Part shown: positions 1 through 8,264 of the stretch, in pieces
Layout: every line of letters starts with the position of its first letter
How positions within the stretch are numbered: position 1 is the first letter of the stretch
Assembly: GCF_024508275.1 (NCBI RefSeq)
Contig: NZ_CP101989.1
Span: 744,001 to 808,000, forward strand
DNA length: 64,000 nt
Direction: 5' to 3'
Source of the DNA: Cellulomonas wangsupingiae
GTDB lineage: Bacteria > Actinomycetota > Actinomycetes > Actinomycetales > Cellulomonadaceae
Made by a program: the position numbers and the translations under genes
The notes under the pieces: generated by a model
Seen by the model: the letters and a program-made list of their open reading frames with translations, nothing else
Told to the model about the DNA's origin: nothing
The model's database searches: none

Positions 1-588
1 GTTCTCGATCGCGAGGATCTTCTCGTTGAGGTCGGCGACCGACGCGGCCGCGGTGTTGACGCGGTCGACGAGGGCGACGGTGGTGGTGCGGGCCTGCTGC
101 CACTGGGTGCGCGCGTCGGCGTACAGGGTGTGCAGCCCGGTGGCCACCGCGTTGCTGCGCTCGAGCAGCACGGCCCGCGCGGCCTCGCGGTCCGAGCCGT
201 TGGCGACGTCCGCCCAGCCCGCCCACACGTCCGACAGCAGACCGGACAGGCCGGTCGCCGCCGGCTCGCCCAGGCTCCTCTCGAGCGTGGAGTGCGCCTC
301 GGCGCGGGCGGCGAGGAACGCGGCGTTGCCGCTCGCGGCGCGGACCTTGGCGTCGAGGAAGACGTCGCCGAGCCGCGCGACGCCCGCGCTGCGGGTGCCC
401 TGGCCGACGCCGTCGGAGGTCGCGAACATCGACGGGACGCTCTGTGCGGGCACGGACGTCAGCGAGATGCGCTGGCGGGTGTAGCCGACGGTGTTGGCGT
501 TGGCGATGTTCTGGGCGGAGACGTCGAGGGCCTGGCGCTGGGCGATGAGGGAGCTCAGCGCGGTCCCGACTCCGGAGAAGGTGCTCAC
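1..588 (-). CDS. flgK: Flagellar hook-associated protein 1 FlgK, partial (N-terminal 196 residues)
   Basis: FlgK forms the junction between hook and filament. The reading frame is open from a GTG at 588 to the window edge, so only the N-terminal part is seen. It begins MSTFSGVGTALSSLIAQRQA and contains IANANTVGYTRQR near residues 27-39, the rod/hook-family N-terminal signature followed by the Y-T-R of FlgK. A strong AGGAG lies just upstream of the GTG and overlaps the stop codon of the flgN-like gene, so the two are translated as a pair. The gene is transcribed away from the main flagellar series. flgL would be expected next, outside the window. Confidence 0.93.
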   Translation of the reverse strand, partial: MSTFSGVGTALSSLIAQRQALDVSAQNIANANTVGYTRQRISLTSVPAQSVPSMFATSDGVGQGTRSAGVARLGDVFLDAKVRAASGNAAFLAARAEAHSTLERSLGEPAATGLSGLLSDVWAGWADVANGSDREAARAVLLERSNAVATGLHTLYADARTQWQQARTTTVALVDRVNTAAASVADLNEKILAIEN

Positions 589-595
589 GGTTCTC

Positions 596-1093
596 CTAGA
601 TCGACCGGTCGACGAGGTGGGCGTGGGTGTCGGGCGCGCTCGTGCGCTGCCCGTGACCGTCGTACGTCTGCACGGTCTCGTGCAGCGACAGCAGGGTCTC
701 CTGCGCGGCGCGGTGCGAGACGGCGAGCAGCTCGCGGTTGCCGTCGGCGAGCGCCGAGATCTCCGCGGTGAGGGAGGCGAACGCGTCGCGGTGGGCCCGT
801 AGCAGGTCGTCCCACGGGGCGGGGGCGTGCGCGGCGAGCTCGGCGAGGCCGGCGCCCGGCTGCACCCCGAGGGTGCGCGCGACCTCGTCGGCCTCGACGG
901 CGCGGCCGAGCTCGGCGCCGCGGATCTCGTCGAGGACGGCCTCGACCTCGCGCGTCGCGTGGCCGAGCCACCGCGTGCGGCCCGAGCCGAGGACGAGCTG
1001 CTCCTCCTCCAGCTTGAACAGCAGCAGCTCGAGGAGGTGGCGCTCGCGCCACAGGACGTCCGACAGCTGCTCGAGGGCGAGCCTGGGGTCCAC
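596..1093 (-). CDS. flgN: FlgN-like flagellar export chaperone
   Basis: FlgN-family proteins are cytoplasmic, mostly helical chaperones that hold FlgK and FlgL before export. This 165-residue protein has the family size and pattern: an N-terminal helix with an E/L-rich stretch (WRERHLLELLLFKLEEEQL, about residues 15-33) and a long helical remainder. The chosen GTG start at 1093 has GGAGG ten bases upstream. Its stop codon abuts the flgK ribosome site, which fits a chaperone-substrate pair. A flagellar-type promoter is placed 50-80 bp upstream on the same strand. Sequence similarity in this family is low, so context carries much of the call. Confidence 0.8.
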   Translation of the reverse strand: MDPRLALEQLSDVLWRERHLLELLLFKLEEEQLVLGSGRTRWLGHATREVEAVLDEIRGAELGRAVEADEVARTLGVQPGAGLAELAAHAPAPWDDLLRAHRDAFASLTAEISALADGNRELLAVSHRAAQETLLSLHETVQTYDGHGQRTSAPDTHAHLVDRSI

Positions 1094-1146
1094 CGGTCGG
1101 TCACCTCCGTCATGGCCGGTGCGGGTGCACCGGCGTCGTCGACCTG

Positions 1147-1175
1147 CCTATCGGCCACCTCGGCACGGTCCTGAC
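1147..1175 (-). promoter_or_regulatory. Flagellar sigma (FliA-type) promoter of flgN-flgK
   Basis: On the minus strand GTCA (1175-1172) is followed by 16 bases and then GCCGATAGG (1155-1147). It has the same layout as five plus-strand promoters in this window (CTCA-N16-GCCGATGGG). The predicted transcript starts about 45 bases before the flgN GTG. Confidence 0.7.
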
Positions 1176-1342
1176 CGATTCACGCACGTCCGTGTGCGGC
1201 GATCGGAGAGGAGGCGGTGTGATGTGCGTCGCTGCCCGGGGTGAGGAGCGGGTGAAGTCCGCGGTCGGAAGCGGGCGGGTTCGCACACTTTCGTTCGTAC
1301 CCTTCCGGGCGTACCGGAGCGCAAGCGCTTCCCGCCCGCTGA

Positions 1343-1360
1343 CCTGGACGTTCGTCCAGG
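1343..1360. promoter_or_regulatory. Inverted repeat upstream of the sigma factor gene
   Basis: CCTGGACG, two bases, CGTCCAGG form a near-perfect palindrome 10 bp before the earliest possible start of the sigma factor gene. It could be an operator or an mRNA hairpin near the start. AAGCGCTT, a second palindrome, lies at 1323-1330. No partner regulator is visible and no function is claimed. Confidence 0.3.
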
Positions 1361-1369
1361 CTCAATCCC

Positions 1370-2239
1370 GTGGCGGCGGGAGCCGAGAACCTACTGGTGA
1401 GTGTGAAATCCGACGTCACCGAGCTCGTGGTCGAGCACCTGCCGCTCGTGGGCTACAACGTGTCCGAGCTGCTGCACCGCGTGCCGCCCAGCGTGAGCCG
1501 CGACGAGCTCGCGTCCGCCGGGGCGCTGGCCCTGGTGCTGGCCGCGCGGGCGTACGACCCGTCGACCAACGTGCCGTTCGCGCGCTACGCGTCGCTGCGG
1601 ATCAAGGGCGCGCTGCTCGACGAGCTGCGCTCGATGGACTGGGCGACCCGCGGCACCCGCCGGCGCGGCCGCGAGCTCGACGCCGCCACCGAGCGCCTGC
1701 GCACCGAGCTGGGACGTACCCCCACGCGCAGCGAGCTCGCCCAGACGCTCGGCGTCACGGTCAGCGCCGTCGACGCCACGCGCGCCGACGCCGAGCGCCG
1801 CGTCATGTCCCTCGACGTCCCCGGCGTCGACGCCGCCGACGGCGTGCGCGACGAGGCCCGCACGCCCGAGGAGCACGTGCTGGCCGCCGAGCGGACGCAC
1901 TGGCTGCACGCCGCCGTGCAGGAGCTGCCCGAGCGCCTGCAGGGCGTCATCGCGGGCCTCTACCTCGAGGACCGCTCGATCGCCGACCTCGCGACCGAGC
2001 TCGGCGTCACGCAGTCGCGGATCAGCCAGCTGCGCACCGAAGGTCTCGCGCTGCTGCGCGACGGCCTGAACTCCGCGTTCGACCCCGACCTGCTGGCCGA
2101 GGCCGAGCGCCCCGAGGGCGTCGCCGAGCGCCGCCGCCAGGCGTACTACGCCGCGGTCGCGTCGCGCGCCGCGCTGAGCTCGCTGCCGACGCAGCGCACG
2201 TCTCCCGAGGCGCGCGTCCTGCACTGGCACACCGCCTGA
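1370..2239 (+). CDS. fliA: RNA polymerase sigma factor of the FliA/WhiG group (sigma-28 type)
   Basis: This alternative sigma factor probably directs RNA polymerase to the flagellar and chemotaxis promoters in this window. The 289-residue protein shows region 2 features (YDPSTNVPFARYASLRIKGA, then LLDELRSMDW, about residues 63-92), which are typical of FliA/SigD/WhiG, a middle region with ELGRTPTRSELAQTLGV, and a C-terminal region 4 helix-turn-helix (IADLATELGVTQSRISQL). The first GTG is at 1370; GTG at 1397 or 1403 are equally possible because no clear Shine-Dalgarno precedes any of them. It is the first plus-strand gene of the island, divergent from flgN. WhiG-type function is the alternative, but the location favours flagella. 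Confidence 0.88.
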   Translation: MAAGAENLLVSVKSDVTELVVEHLPLVGYNVSELLHRVPPSVSRDELASAGALALVLAARAYDPSTNVPFARYASLRIKGALLDELRSMDWATRGTRRRGRELDAATERLRTELGRTPTRSELAQTLGVTVSAVDATRADAERRVMSLDVPGVDAADGVRDEARTPEEHVLAAERTHWLHAAVQELPERLQGVIAGLYLEDRSIADLATELGVTQSRISQLRTEGLALLRDGLNSAFDPDLLAEAERPEGVAERRRQAYYAAVASRAALSSLPTQRTSPEARVLHWHTA

Positions 2240-2260
2240 CGAAGTCGGTCCCGCAGACCC

Positions 2261-2289
2261 CTCAGAACCGCGACCCCCCTCCCGATGGG
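2261..2289 (+). promoter_or_regulatory. Flagellar sigma promoter of fliC
   Basis: CTCA (2261-2264), 16 bases, CCCGATGGG (2281-2289). It gives a leader of about 50 bases ending in an AGGAGGAA ribosome site before the fliC ATG. It matches the other five promoters of this class except for C instead of G at the first position of the -10. Confidence 0.75.
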
Positions 2290-2343
2290 TCGGATGTGCC
2301 CACGGATGGGCCGCCTTTGACCCGACTCCAGGAGGAACAGATC

Positions 2344-3195
2344 ATGGGTCTGTCGATCAACAACAACATCGCGGCGCTCAACTCGTACCGCAACCTCTCC
2401 ACCACGCAGAACGACCTGGGCAAGTCGCTCGAGAAGCTCTCGTCGGGCCTGCGCATCAACCGCGCCGCCGACGACGCGGCCGGCCTGGCGATCTCCGAGG
2501 GTCTGCGCGCGCAGATCTCCGGCACCAAGCAGGCCGTGCGCAACGCGCAGGACGGCATCTCCGTCGTCCAGACCGCGGAGGGCGCGCTCACCGAGACGCA
2601 CTCGATCCTGCAGCGCATGCGCACGCTGTCGGTGCAGGCGGCCAACGACGGTGGCCTGTCGGCCGACGCCAAGGGCAACATCCAGAAGGAGATCACGGAG
2701 CTCACGACCGAGCTCGACCGCATCTCCGCCACGACCGAGTTCAACGGCACCAACCTCCTGGACGGCACCTACACCTCCAGCTTCCAGGTCGGTGCGAACG
2801 TCACCCCTGACGACAAGATCAGCCTTGTCATCGGAAACATGAGCTCCAAGGAAGCCGGGCTGGACCTCGAGGGGCTGGACGTCACCACCGCGCGCACGGC
2901 CCCGGAGGCCCAGTCCGGCGCAGAGGCCGCGATCATCGCCATCGACGCAGCTATCACGAAGGTCTCCGACCAGCGCTCGAGCCTCGGCGCGGTCCAGAAC
3001 CGCTTCGACCACACCATCAACAACCTCAACGTGGCGGTCGAGAACCTGTCCGCGTCGGAGAGCCGCATCCGCGACACGGACATGGCGCAGGAGATGGTGC
3101 AGTTCACGCGGTCGCAGATCCTGTCGCAGGCCGGCACCGCGATGCTCGCGCAGGCCAAGAACCTGCCGCAGTCGGTGCTGCAGCTCCTGCAGTGA
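2344..3195 (+). CDS. fliC: Flagellin FliC (filament subunit)
   Basis: Flagellin is exported through the flagellum and polymerises into the filament. The 283-residue protein has the conserved N-terminal coiled-coil half (MGLSINNNIAALNSYRNLS, then SGLRINRAADDAAGLAISE) and C-terminal half (ENLSASESRIRDTDMAQEMV, ending QSVLQLLQ). The variable middle is very short, about 100 residues, so the filament surface domains are minimal, as in many Gram-positive flagellins. The ATG is preceded by AGGAGGAA. The gene has its own flagellar promoter and a strong terminator, which suits an abundant product. Confidence 0.97.
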   Translation: MGLSINNNIAALNSYRNLSTTQNDLGKSLEKLSSGLRINRAADDAAGLAISEGLRAQISGTKQAVRNAQDGISVVQTAEGALTETHSILQRMRTLSVQAANDGGLSADAKGNIQKEITELTTELDRISATTEFNGTNLLDGTYTSSFQVGANVTPDDKISLVIGNMSSKEAGLDLEGLDVTTARTAPEAQSGAEAAIIAIDAAITKVSDQRSSLGAVQNRFDHTINNLNVAVENLSASESRIRDTDMAQEMVQFTRSQILSQAGTAMLAQAKNLPQSVLQLLQ

Positions 3196-3225
3196 GTCAC
3201 CCGGTCACCGCGAGGTGACCACCTC

Positions 3226-3260
3226 GACCGGCGGTGGGCGCGAGACGCCCACCGCCGGTC
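3226..3260 (+). terminator. Strong hairpin after fliC
   Basis: A 15-bp perfect stem (3226-3240 with 3246-3260) closes over a 5-base loop, 31 bp after the fliC stop. A smaller hairpin (GGTCACC/GGTGACC, 3203-3220) precedes it. There is no long U tract, which is usual for actinobacterial terminators. It probably limits read-through from the highly expressed flagellin gene into fliD. Confidence 0.75.
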
Positions 3261-3296
3261 GCACACCTGCACGAGTCACGGACGGGAGAGTGCCGC

Positions 3297-4664
3297 ATGG
3301 CCGCGATCGACGGCATCGTCAGCGGGCTGGACACCAAGGCGCTGATCGACAGCCTCATCTCGCTGCAGGCGGGTCAGCAGTCCCTGCTGGTGCAGAAGAA
3401 GTCGACGGCGACCTCGCTGGTCACCGCACTGCAGGCGCTCAACACCAAGGTCGCCTCCCTGGCCGAGCACGCCGCCAAGGCGGGCAGGGCGCAGTCCTGG
3501 CAGGCCGTCACGGCCGCCGTGACGCAGGCCGGCACCACCGGCACCGTGGGTGCGAGCGCGACCGTCGGCGAGCGGGCGCAGGTCGGCACGCTGAGCGTGC
3601 GGGTCGACGCGGTCGCGCAGTCGCAGGCCTCGCTCGTCGAGCTGCCCGCCGACGGCACCGGCACGACGTTCACCGTGCAGCGCGGCGGGCAGAGCGTCAC
3701 GGTCACCGCCGCGTCGGCCTCCGTCCCGGACCTGGTCGACGCGTTCAACGCGCCCGGGACCGGTGTGCGCGCCACCGCCGTCAAGGTGAACGTCCTCGAC
3801 GGCGCCGGCGCACCGACCGGCGAGACCACGTACCGCCTGCAGCTCACCGGCACCGAGACGGGGGCCGCCCACGCGTTCACCGTCGCCCAGGACGGGGCGC
3901 AGCTCGCGCTCGGCACGGTCCGCACCGCGGCCGACGCGTCGATCACGCTCTTCGCCGGCTCGTCCTCCGAGCAGACGCTCACGTCGGCGTCCAACACGTT
4001 CGCCGGCATCATGACCGGTGTTGACCTGACGGTCACCGCGGTCACCGCGGCCGACGCCGCGCCGCTGGTGCTCGAGGTCACGCGCGACCCGGAGGCGGCG
4101 AAGGCGCTCGCGCAGGGGCTGGTCACGAACCTCACGACCGTGCTGTCGGAGATCGGCTCGCGCACCAAGGCCACGACGTCCACGGCCGCCGACGGCGGCA
4201 CGATCGTCACGGGCGGCCTGTTCGCGGGCGACACCGCGGTGCGGCTGCTGCAGCAGAACCTCGTCGCGCAGGCGTCGATGCCGGTCGGTGGTGTCTCGCC
4301 GTCGGACGTCGGCCTCGTCCTGACGCGTGAGGGCGCGATCACGTTCGACGAGACCGTCTTCGCCGCGGCCATGGCCAAGGACCCCGAGCAGGTCGCGACC
4401 GTGCTGCAGGGCGTCGCCGCCCGGCTCGCCGACGTCGCGAAGGGCGCGTCCGACGCGACCAGCGGCACGATCGCGCTGGCCGTCCGGGCGCAGCAGGACG
4501 CCGTGCGCGACCTGGGCGACCGCATCACCGACTGGGACGACCGGCTCGCGATGCGGCGCCTGACGCTCGAGCGCACGTACGCGGCGCTGGAGACGACGCT
4601 GTCCGGGCTGCAGTCGCAGTCCAGCTACCTCGCCAGCTACCTCACGCCCAACCCGACGAGCTGA
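3297..4664 (+). CDS. fliD: Flagellar filament cap protein FliD (HAP2)
   Basis: FliD caps the filament tip and folds incoming flagellin. The 455-residue protein starts MAAIDGIVSGLDTKALIDSL, the family N-terminal signature, and ends in a helical D0 region (YAALETTLSGLQSQSSYLAS). The length is normal. The ATG is preceded by GGGAGAG. fliS follows 14 bp downstream, the usual fliD-fliS order. No separate promoter was found behind the fliC terminator. Confidence 0.95.
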   Translation: MAAIDGIVSGLDTKALIDSLISLQAGQQSLLVQKKSTATSLVTALQALNTKVASLAEHAAKAGRAQSWQAVTAAVTQAGTTGTVGASATVGERAQVGTLSVRVDAVAQSQASLVELPADGTGTTFTVQRGGQSVTVTAASASVPDLVDAFNAPGTGVRATAVKVNVLDGAGAPTGETTYRLQLTGTETGAAHAFTVAQDGAQLALGTVRTAADASITLFAGSSSEQTLTSASNTFAGIMTGVDLTVTAVTAADAAPLVLEVTRDPEAAKALAQGLVTNLTTVLSEIGSRTKATTSTAADGGTIVTGGLFAGDTAVRLLQQNLVAQASMPVGGVSPSDVGLVLTREGAITFDETVFAAAMAKDPEQVATVLQGVAARLADVAKGASDATSGTIALAVRAQQDAVRDLGDRITDWDDRLAMRRLTLERTYAALETTLSGLQSQSSYLASYLTPNPTS

Positions 4665-4678
4665 CCGAGGGAGACGCC

Positions 4679-5104
4679 ATGTACGACGCACGGAGCAGGT
4701 ACGTCGCCGCCGCGGTGCAGACCGCGAGCCCGGCGCGGCTGCTGACCATGCTGGCCGACCGGCTGCTGCTCGACGTCGAGCGCGGGGCCCAGGCCCTGGC
4801 CGACGGCCGCCGCGGCGAGGCGACGCAGCACCTCGCGCACGCCCACGACATCGTCAGCGAGCTCGTCGCGAGCCTCGACGTCGAGGAGTGGGACGGCGGA
4901 CCGCAGCTGCTGGCGATCTACACGTGGCTGCTCACCGAGCTGCTCAGCGCGTCGGCGAGCGGCGACGCGGCCCGCGTCGAGGGCTGCCGCGGCATCGTCG
5001 CCGAGCTGGCGCGCACGTGGCACGACGCGGCGGAGGCCCTGACGACCCCGGCGGCGGCCACCCCCGCGCCGGGTGCCGCCGGCGGCCTGCTGGGCGTCGG
5101 CTGA
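4679..5104 (+). CDS. fliS: Flagellin chaperone FliS
   Basis: FliS binds the C-terminal tail of flagellin in the cytoplasm and prevents early polymerisation. The 141-residue protein has the family start (YVAAAVQTASPARLLTML) and helical middle (ATQHLAHAHDIVSELVASLD) with LLTELLSAS. The last 25 residues are an Ala/Pro/Gly tail beyond the usual FliS end. It sits between fliD and a small unknown gene. Confidence 0.92.
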   Translation: MYDARSRYVAAAVQTASPARLLTMLADRLLLDVERGAQALADGRRGEATQHLAHAHDIVSELVASLDVEEWDGGPQLLAIYTWLLTELLSASASGDAARVEGCRGIVAELARTWHDAAEALTTPAAATPAPGAAGGLLGVG

Positions 5105-5109
5105 GCCTC

Positions 5110-5460
5110 ATGACCACCGTCGCGGCACCCCCGGTCGGCGAGGCCGGGTTCCGCACCCGCTGGGAGCAGGCGCTCGCCGACCTGGAGATCGAGGTCGAGC
5201 GCGCCGAGGAGCTGCTGCGCGTCGCGCACCTGCCCACGCCGCCCGAGGTCGCCGTGCGGGCGACGTGGCACCCGCCGGCCGGGCTCGGCCCGCTGCCGGT
5301 GCCGCTGCTCGACCGTGCGCGCGCGCTGCACGCGCGGCAGCTCGACGTGGCCCGGCGGCTCGCCGAGCAGGCCGCCGTCTCGCGCCGCCACCTGGCCGCG
5401 ACCGCCGCCCTGCGGGCCCGGCCCGACGCCGTCGCCGTCTACGTGGACCTCGAGGGCTGA
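5110..5460 (+). CDS. Small helical protein in the fliT position
   Basis: The function is not recognised. The 116-residue product begins MTTVAAPPVGEAGFRTRWEQ, is rich in Ala, Glu and Arg, and is predicted to be helical (RWEQALADLEIEVERAEELL, about residues 18-37, could form a coiled coil). The ATG lies 6 bp after the fliS stop and the gene ends just before the flgB promoter, so it is the last gene of the fliD-fliS unit. In many bacteria this place holds FliT, the FliD chaperone. A FliT-like role is an inference from position only, as no family signature is visible. Confidence 0.6.
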   Translation: MTTVAAPPVGEAGFRTRWEQALADLEIEVERAEELLRVAHLPTPPEVAVRATWHPPAGLGPLPVPLLDRARALHARQLDVARRLAEQAAVSRRHLAATAALRARPDAVAVYVDLEG

Positions 5461-5510
5461 GACCGCGCTGGGCCGGACGGGTGACCCGTCACGGCCGCGC
5501 CGCCGGACCC

Positions 5511-5539
5511 CTCACACGCGGGCACCCCCGGCCGATGGG
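5511..5539 (+). promoter_or_regulatory. Flagellar sigma promoter of the flgB operon
   Basis: CTCA (5511-5514), 16 bases, GCCGATGGG (5531-5539). It heads the long flgB-to-flgE series, with a leader of about 75 bases before flgB. Confidence 0.75.
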
Positions 5540-5618
5540 CCCCACGAGCACGGATCGCTCGCGCAGCAGGCCACGGATCGGCCGACCAGGTACCACAGGT
5601 GTCGGTGAGGTGGCCCGC

Positions 5619-5966
5619 ATGGGCATGTTCGACTCCGTCAGCGTCCGCGCGCTCGACAGCGCGCTGGACGGGCTGGCGATGCGGCAGCGCGCGAGCGCGG
5701 ACAACGTCGCGAACCTGCAGACCCCCGGCTACCGGGCGCGTCAGGTCGCCTTCGAGGACGCGCTGACGCGTGCCGTCGAGCGCGGCGACGGCGCCGCGCC
5801 CGCCACGGTCACGCGGTCCCTCGGCGCGACGCGCGAGGACGGCAACAACGTCGACCTCGACACGGAGACCCTGCTGCAGATCGAGACCAACCTGCGCTAC
5901 CAGGTGGCCACCCAGGCGATGTCCGGCACCTTCTCGTCGGTCCGCACGGCGATGAGGACGAGCTGA
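5619..5966 (+). CDS. flgB: Flagellar basal-body rod protein FlgB
   Basis: FlgB is a proximal rod subunit. The 115-residue protein carries the rod signature NVANLQTPGYRARQVAFEDA (about residues 28-47) and a C-terminal helix (LRYQVATQAMSGTFSSVRTA). The ATG at 5619 has GTGAGG upstream; ATG at 5625 is an in-frame alternative. The stop overlaps the flgC start by one base (TGATG), the first of a chain of overlapping genes. Confidence 0.94.
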   Translation: MGMFDSVSVRALDSALDGLAMRQRASADNVANLQTPGYRARQVAFEDALTRAVERGDGAAPATVTRSLGATREDGNNVDLDTETLLQIETNLRYQVATQAMSGTFSSVRTAMRTS

Positions 5967-6361
5967 TGACGATCTTCGGGGCGATCGGCGCCGCGGGCAG
6001 CGGCATGACCGTGATGCGCACGTGGCTGGACGCGATCAGCGACAACGTCGCGAACGCCAACACCGTGGTGGCCACGTCGGAGGACGCCTTCGCGACCCGG
6101 TACGTCGTGGCGCAGGAGAAGGCGGGCGAGGACGGCGTGCGCGTCGCGGGCGTCGCCTTCGGGAGCGCCGAAGGGCGGCTCGTCCACGACCCGAACCACG
6201 CGCTCGCGGACGCCGACGGCTACGTGCGCCACCCGGACGTCGACATGACGTCGCAGATGACGCAGATGATCATGGCGCAGCGCGGCTACCAGGCGAACGC
6301 CGCGGTCGTCTCGCGCGCCACCGAGTCGTACCAGGCCGCCCTGCAGATCGGGCGCAGCTGA
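5966..6361 (+). CDS. flgC: Flagellar basal-body rod protein FlgC
   Basis: FlgC is a rod subunit joined to FlgB. The 131-residue product has the N-terminal motif DAISDNVANANTV and the conserved C-terminal end with VDMTSQMTQMIMAQRGYQAN, both characteristic of FlgC. The length is normal. The stop overlaps the fliE ATG by one base, so translation is coupled. Confidence 0.95.
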   Translation: MTIFGAIGAAGSGMTVMRTWLDAISDNVANANTVVATSEDAFATRYVVAQEKAGEDGVRVAGVAFGSAEGRLVHDPNHALADADGYVRHPDVDMTSQMTQMIMAQRGYQANAAVVSRATESYQAALQIGRS

Positions 6362-6663
6362 TGAGCGTCGGAGCCGTGGCCGCCGTCAGCGCCACCCTGC
6401 CCGTCGCGGGCCTCGACGCCGCGCGGCCCGCGGAGGCCACCGGGGGAGCGCAGTTCGCCGGCGTCCTCGGGTCGGTCGAGCAGCTGCAGCAGCTGCAGTC
6501 GACGTCCCAGGAGCTGGGCGTGCGGGCCGTCACCGGTGACCTCGACGACGTGCACGACTACACCATCGCCGCGCAGCAGTCGTCCCTGGCGCTCGAGCTC
6601 ACCGCCGCCGTGCGGAACAAGGCCGTCGAGGCGTTCACCGAGATCATGAGGATGCAGGTCTGA
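6361..6663 (+). CDS. fliE: Flagellar hook-basal body protein FliE
   Basis: FliE connects the MS ring to the rod. The 100-residue protein ends with the family signature (YTIAAQQSSLALELTAAVRN, then KAVEAFTEIMRMQV). The N-terminal 45 residues are variable. It overlaps flgC and fliF by one base each. Confidence 0.92.
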   Translation: MSVGAVAAVSATLPVAGLDAARPAEATGGAQFAGVLGSVEQLQQLQSTSQELGVRAVTGDLDDVHDYTIAAQQSSLALELTAAVRNKAVEAFTEIMRMQV

Positions 6664-8264
6664 TGCCCGCACAGGTGCAGGACGCATGGGGCCGGCTCAC
6701 CGGGGCCGCGCGGCAGCTCACGCTCGCGCAGCGCACGTTCGCGGTCATCGCGGTCGCGGCCCTCGTGCTGGGCGCGATCGCGCTGACGAGCTGGCTGTCG
6801 CGCCCCGCGCTGGTGCCGTTGTTCTCGGGGCTGGGCGGCGCGGACGCGAGCGCGGTCGTCGACGAGCTCACCGCCGCCGGCGTCGCGTACGAGCTGACCG
6901 ACGGCGGCGCCACGATCATGGTGCCGGCGGCCGTCGTGTACGAGCAGCGGGTGCGGCTCGCGGCCGCCGGGCTGCCCGCCGACACGGACGGCGCGGGCTA
7001 CTCGCTGCTCGACCAGATGCCGATGACGGCGTCGGAGTTCCAGCAGGAGACCACGTACCGCCGGGCCCTCGAGGGGGAGCTGTCGCGCACGGTCGCGGCC
7101 ATCGACGGGGTCGAGGCCGCGACGGTCCGCCTGGCGATCCCGGAGGAGACGGTGTTCGTCGCGGAGGCCGCGGCCCCCACGGCCTCGGTCTTCGTGCGCA
7201 CCCGCCCCGGTGCCCGCCTCAGCGGTGACCAGGTGCAGGCCGTCACGCAGCTCGTCGCGGCCGGGGTCGACGGCATGGAGACGTCGGACGTGGCCGTCGT
7301 CGACGCGAGCGGTGCCGTGCTGTCGGCGGTCGGCGCGGAGGTGGGCGGCGCGCTGGCCGACTCCCGCACGGCCGACCACGAGGCGCGGGTCGGCGGCGCG
7401 GTGCAGGCCATGCTCGACCGGCTCGTCGGGGCCGGACGCGCGACCGTGACCGTCAACGCGGTGCTCGACCTGTCGCAGTCCGAGCGGACGACCGAGGAGT
7501 TCACCGCGACGCCGGACACCCCGCCGCTCGCGGCGTCCACGACGACCGAGGAGTACACGGGCACCGGCGGCGCGGGCGCCACCGGCGTGCTCGGCCCGGA
7601 CGCCGTGGACGCGGGGGAGGACGGCACCCGGCAGGACGGCACGTACAGCTCGACCAGCGAGGACGTGACCAACGCCGTCAACAAGAGCACCGAGGTCACG
7701 CGGTCCGCGCCGGGGGCGCTGCAGCGGCAGTCGGTCTCGGTCCTCGTGGACCAGCAGGCTGCCGGTGGCCTCGTCATGGCCGACCTGGAGGCCGCCGTCG
7801 CGGCGGCCGCCGGCATCGACACCGAGCGCGGCGACACGCTGTCCGTGCAGCGCATGCAGTTCGACACCACGTCCGCGCAGGCGGCGCAGGAGGCGCTGGC
7901 CGCCGCCGACGAGCGTGCCGAGGCCGTGGCCCGCGAAGGGCTGCTGCGGGAGGTCGTGATCGCGGCCGCGATCGTGCTGCTGGTCGTGATCGTGCTGGTC
8001 GTCGTCGGACGGCGGTCGCGTCGTGCGCGCCGCGAGGCGCTGGACCTGGGCGAGCTCGAGCGTGCCCGTCAGCTCACCCTCGCCCTCACGCCGCTCGACG
8101 GGCCCGAGCCCGAGGCCCTGCCCGCCCTGCCCGCCCCGGTCGCGCCGGCCCCGCCGGACGCGACGGCCGTGCGCCGCGCCGAGATCGCCACGCTGGCCGA
8201 CGAGCAGCCCGAGCAGGTCGCCGAGCTGCTGCGCGGCTGGATGACGACGGGGGCCCGGCGATGA
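6663..8264 (+). CDS. fliF: Flagellar MS-ring protein FliF
   Basis: FliF forms the membrane ring on which the motor is built. The 533-residue protein has an N-terminal membrane helix (about residues 27-46), the YscJ-like periplasmic ring domain (LFSGLGGADASAVVDELTAA and LLDQMPMTASEFQQETTYRR), a Gly/Thr-rich linker, a second membrane helix (about 436-455) and a cytoplasmic tail that ends with a conserved ERAEIATLADEQPEQVA-like segment for FliG binding. It overlaps fliG by 4 bp. Confidence 0.96.
   Translation: MPAQVQDAWGRLTGAARQLTLAQRTFAVIAVAALVLGAIALTSWLSRPALVPLFSGLGGADASAVVDELTAAGVAYELTDGGATIMVPAAVVYEQRVRLAAAGLPADTDGAGYSLLDQMPMTASEFQQETTYRRALEGELSRTVAAIDGVEAATVRLAIPEETVFVAEAAAPTASVFVRTRPGARLSGDQVQAVTQLVAAGVDGMETSDVAVVDASGAVLSAVGAEVGGALADSRTADHEARVGGAVQAMLDRLVGAGRATVTVNAVLDLSQSERTTEEFTATPDTPPLAASTTTEEYTGTGGAGATGVLGPDAVDAGEDGTRQDGTYSSTSEDVTNAVNKSTEVTRSAPGALQRQSVSVLVDQQAAGGLVMADLEAAVAAAAGIDTERGDTLSVQRMQFDTTSAQAAQEALAAADERAEAVAREGLLREVVIAAAIVLLVVIVLVVVGRRSRRARREALDLGELERARQLTLALTPLDGPEPEALPALPAPVAPAPPDATAVRRAEIATLADEQPEQVAELLRGWMTTGARR

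Noticed and set aside
1323..1330. AAGCGCTT as a LacI-family (CelR-like) operator
   Set aside because: It is a single short palindrome without the extended flanks or a nearby LacI-type gene.
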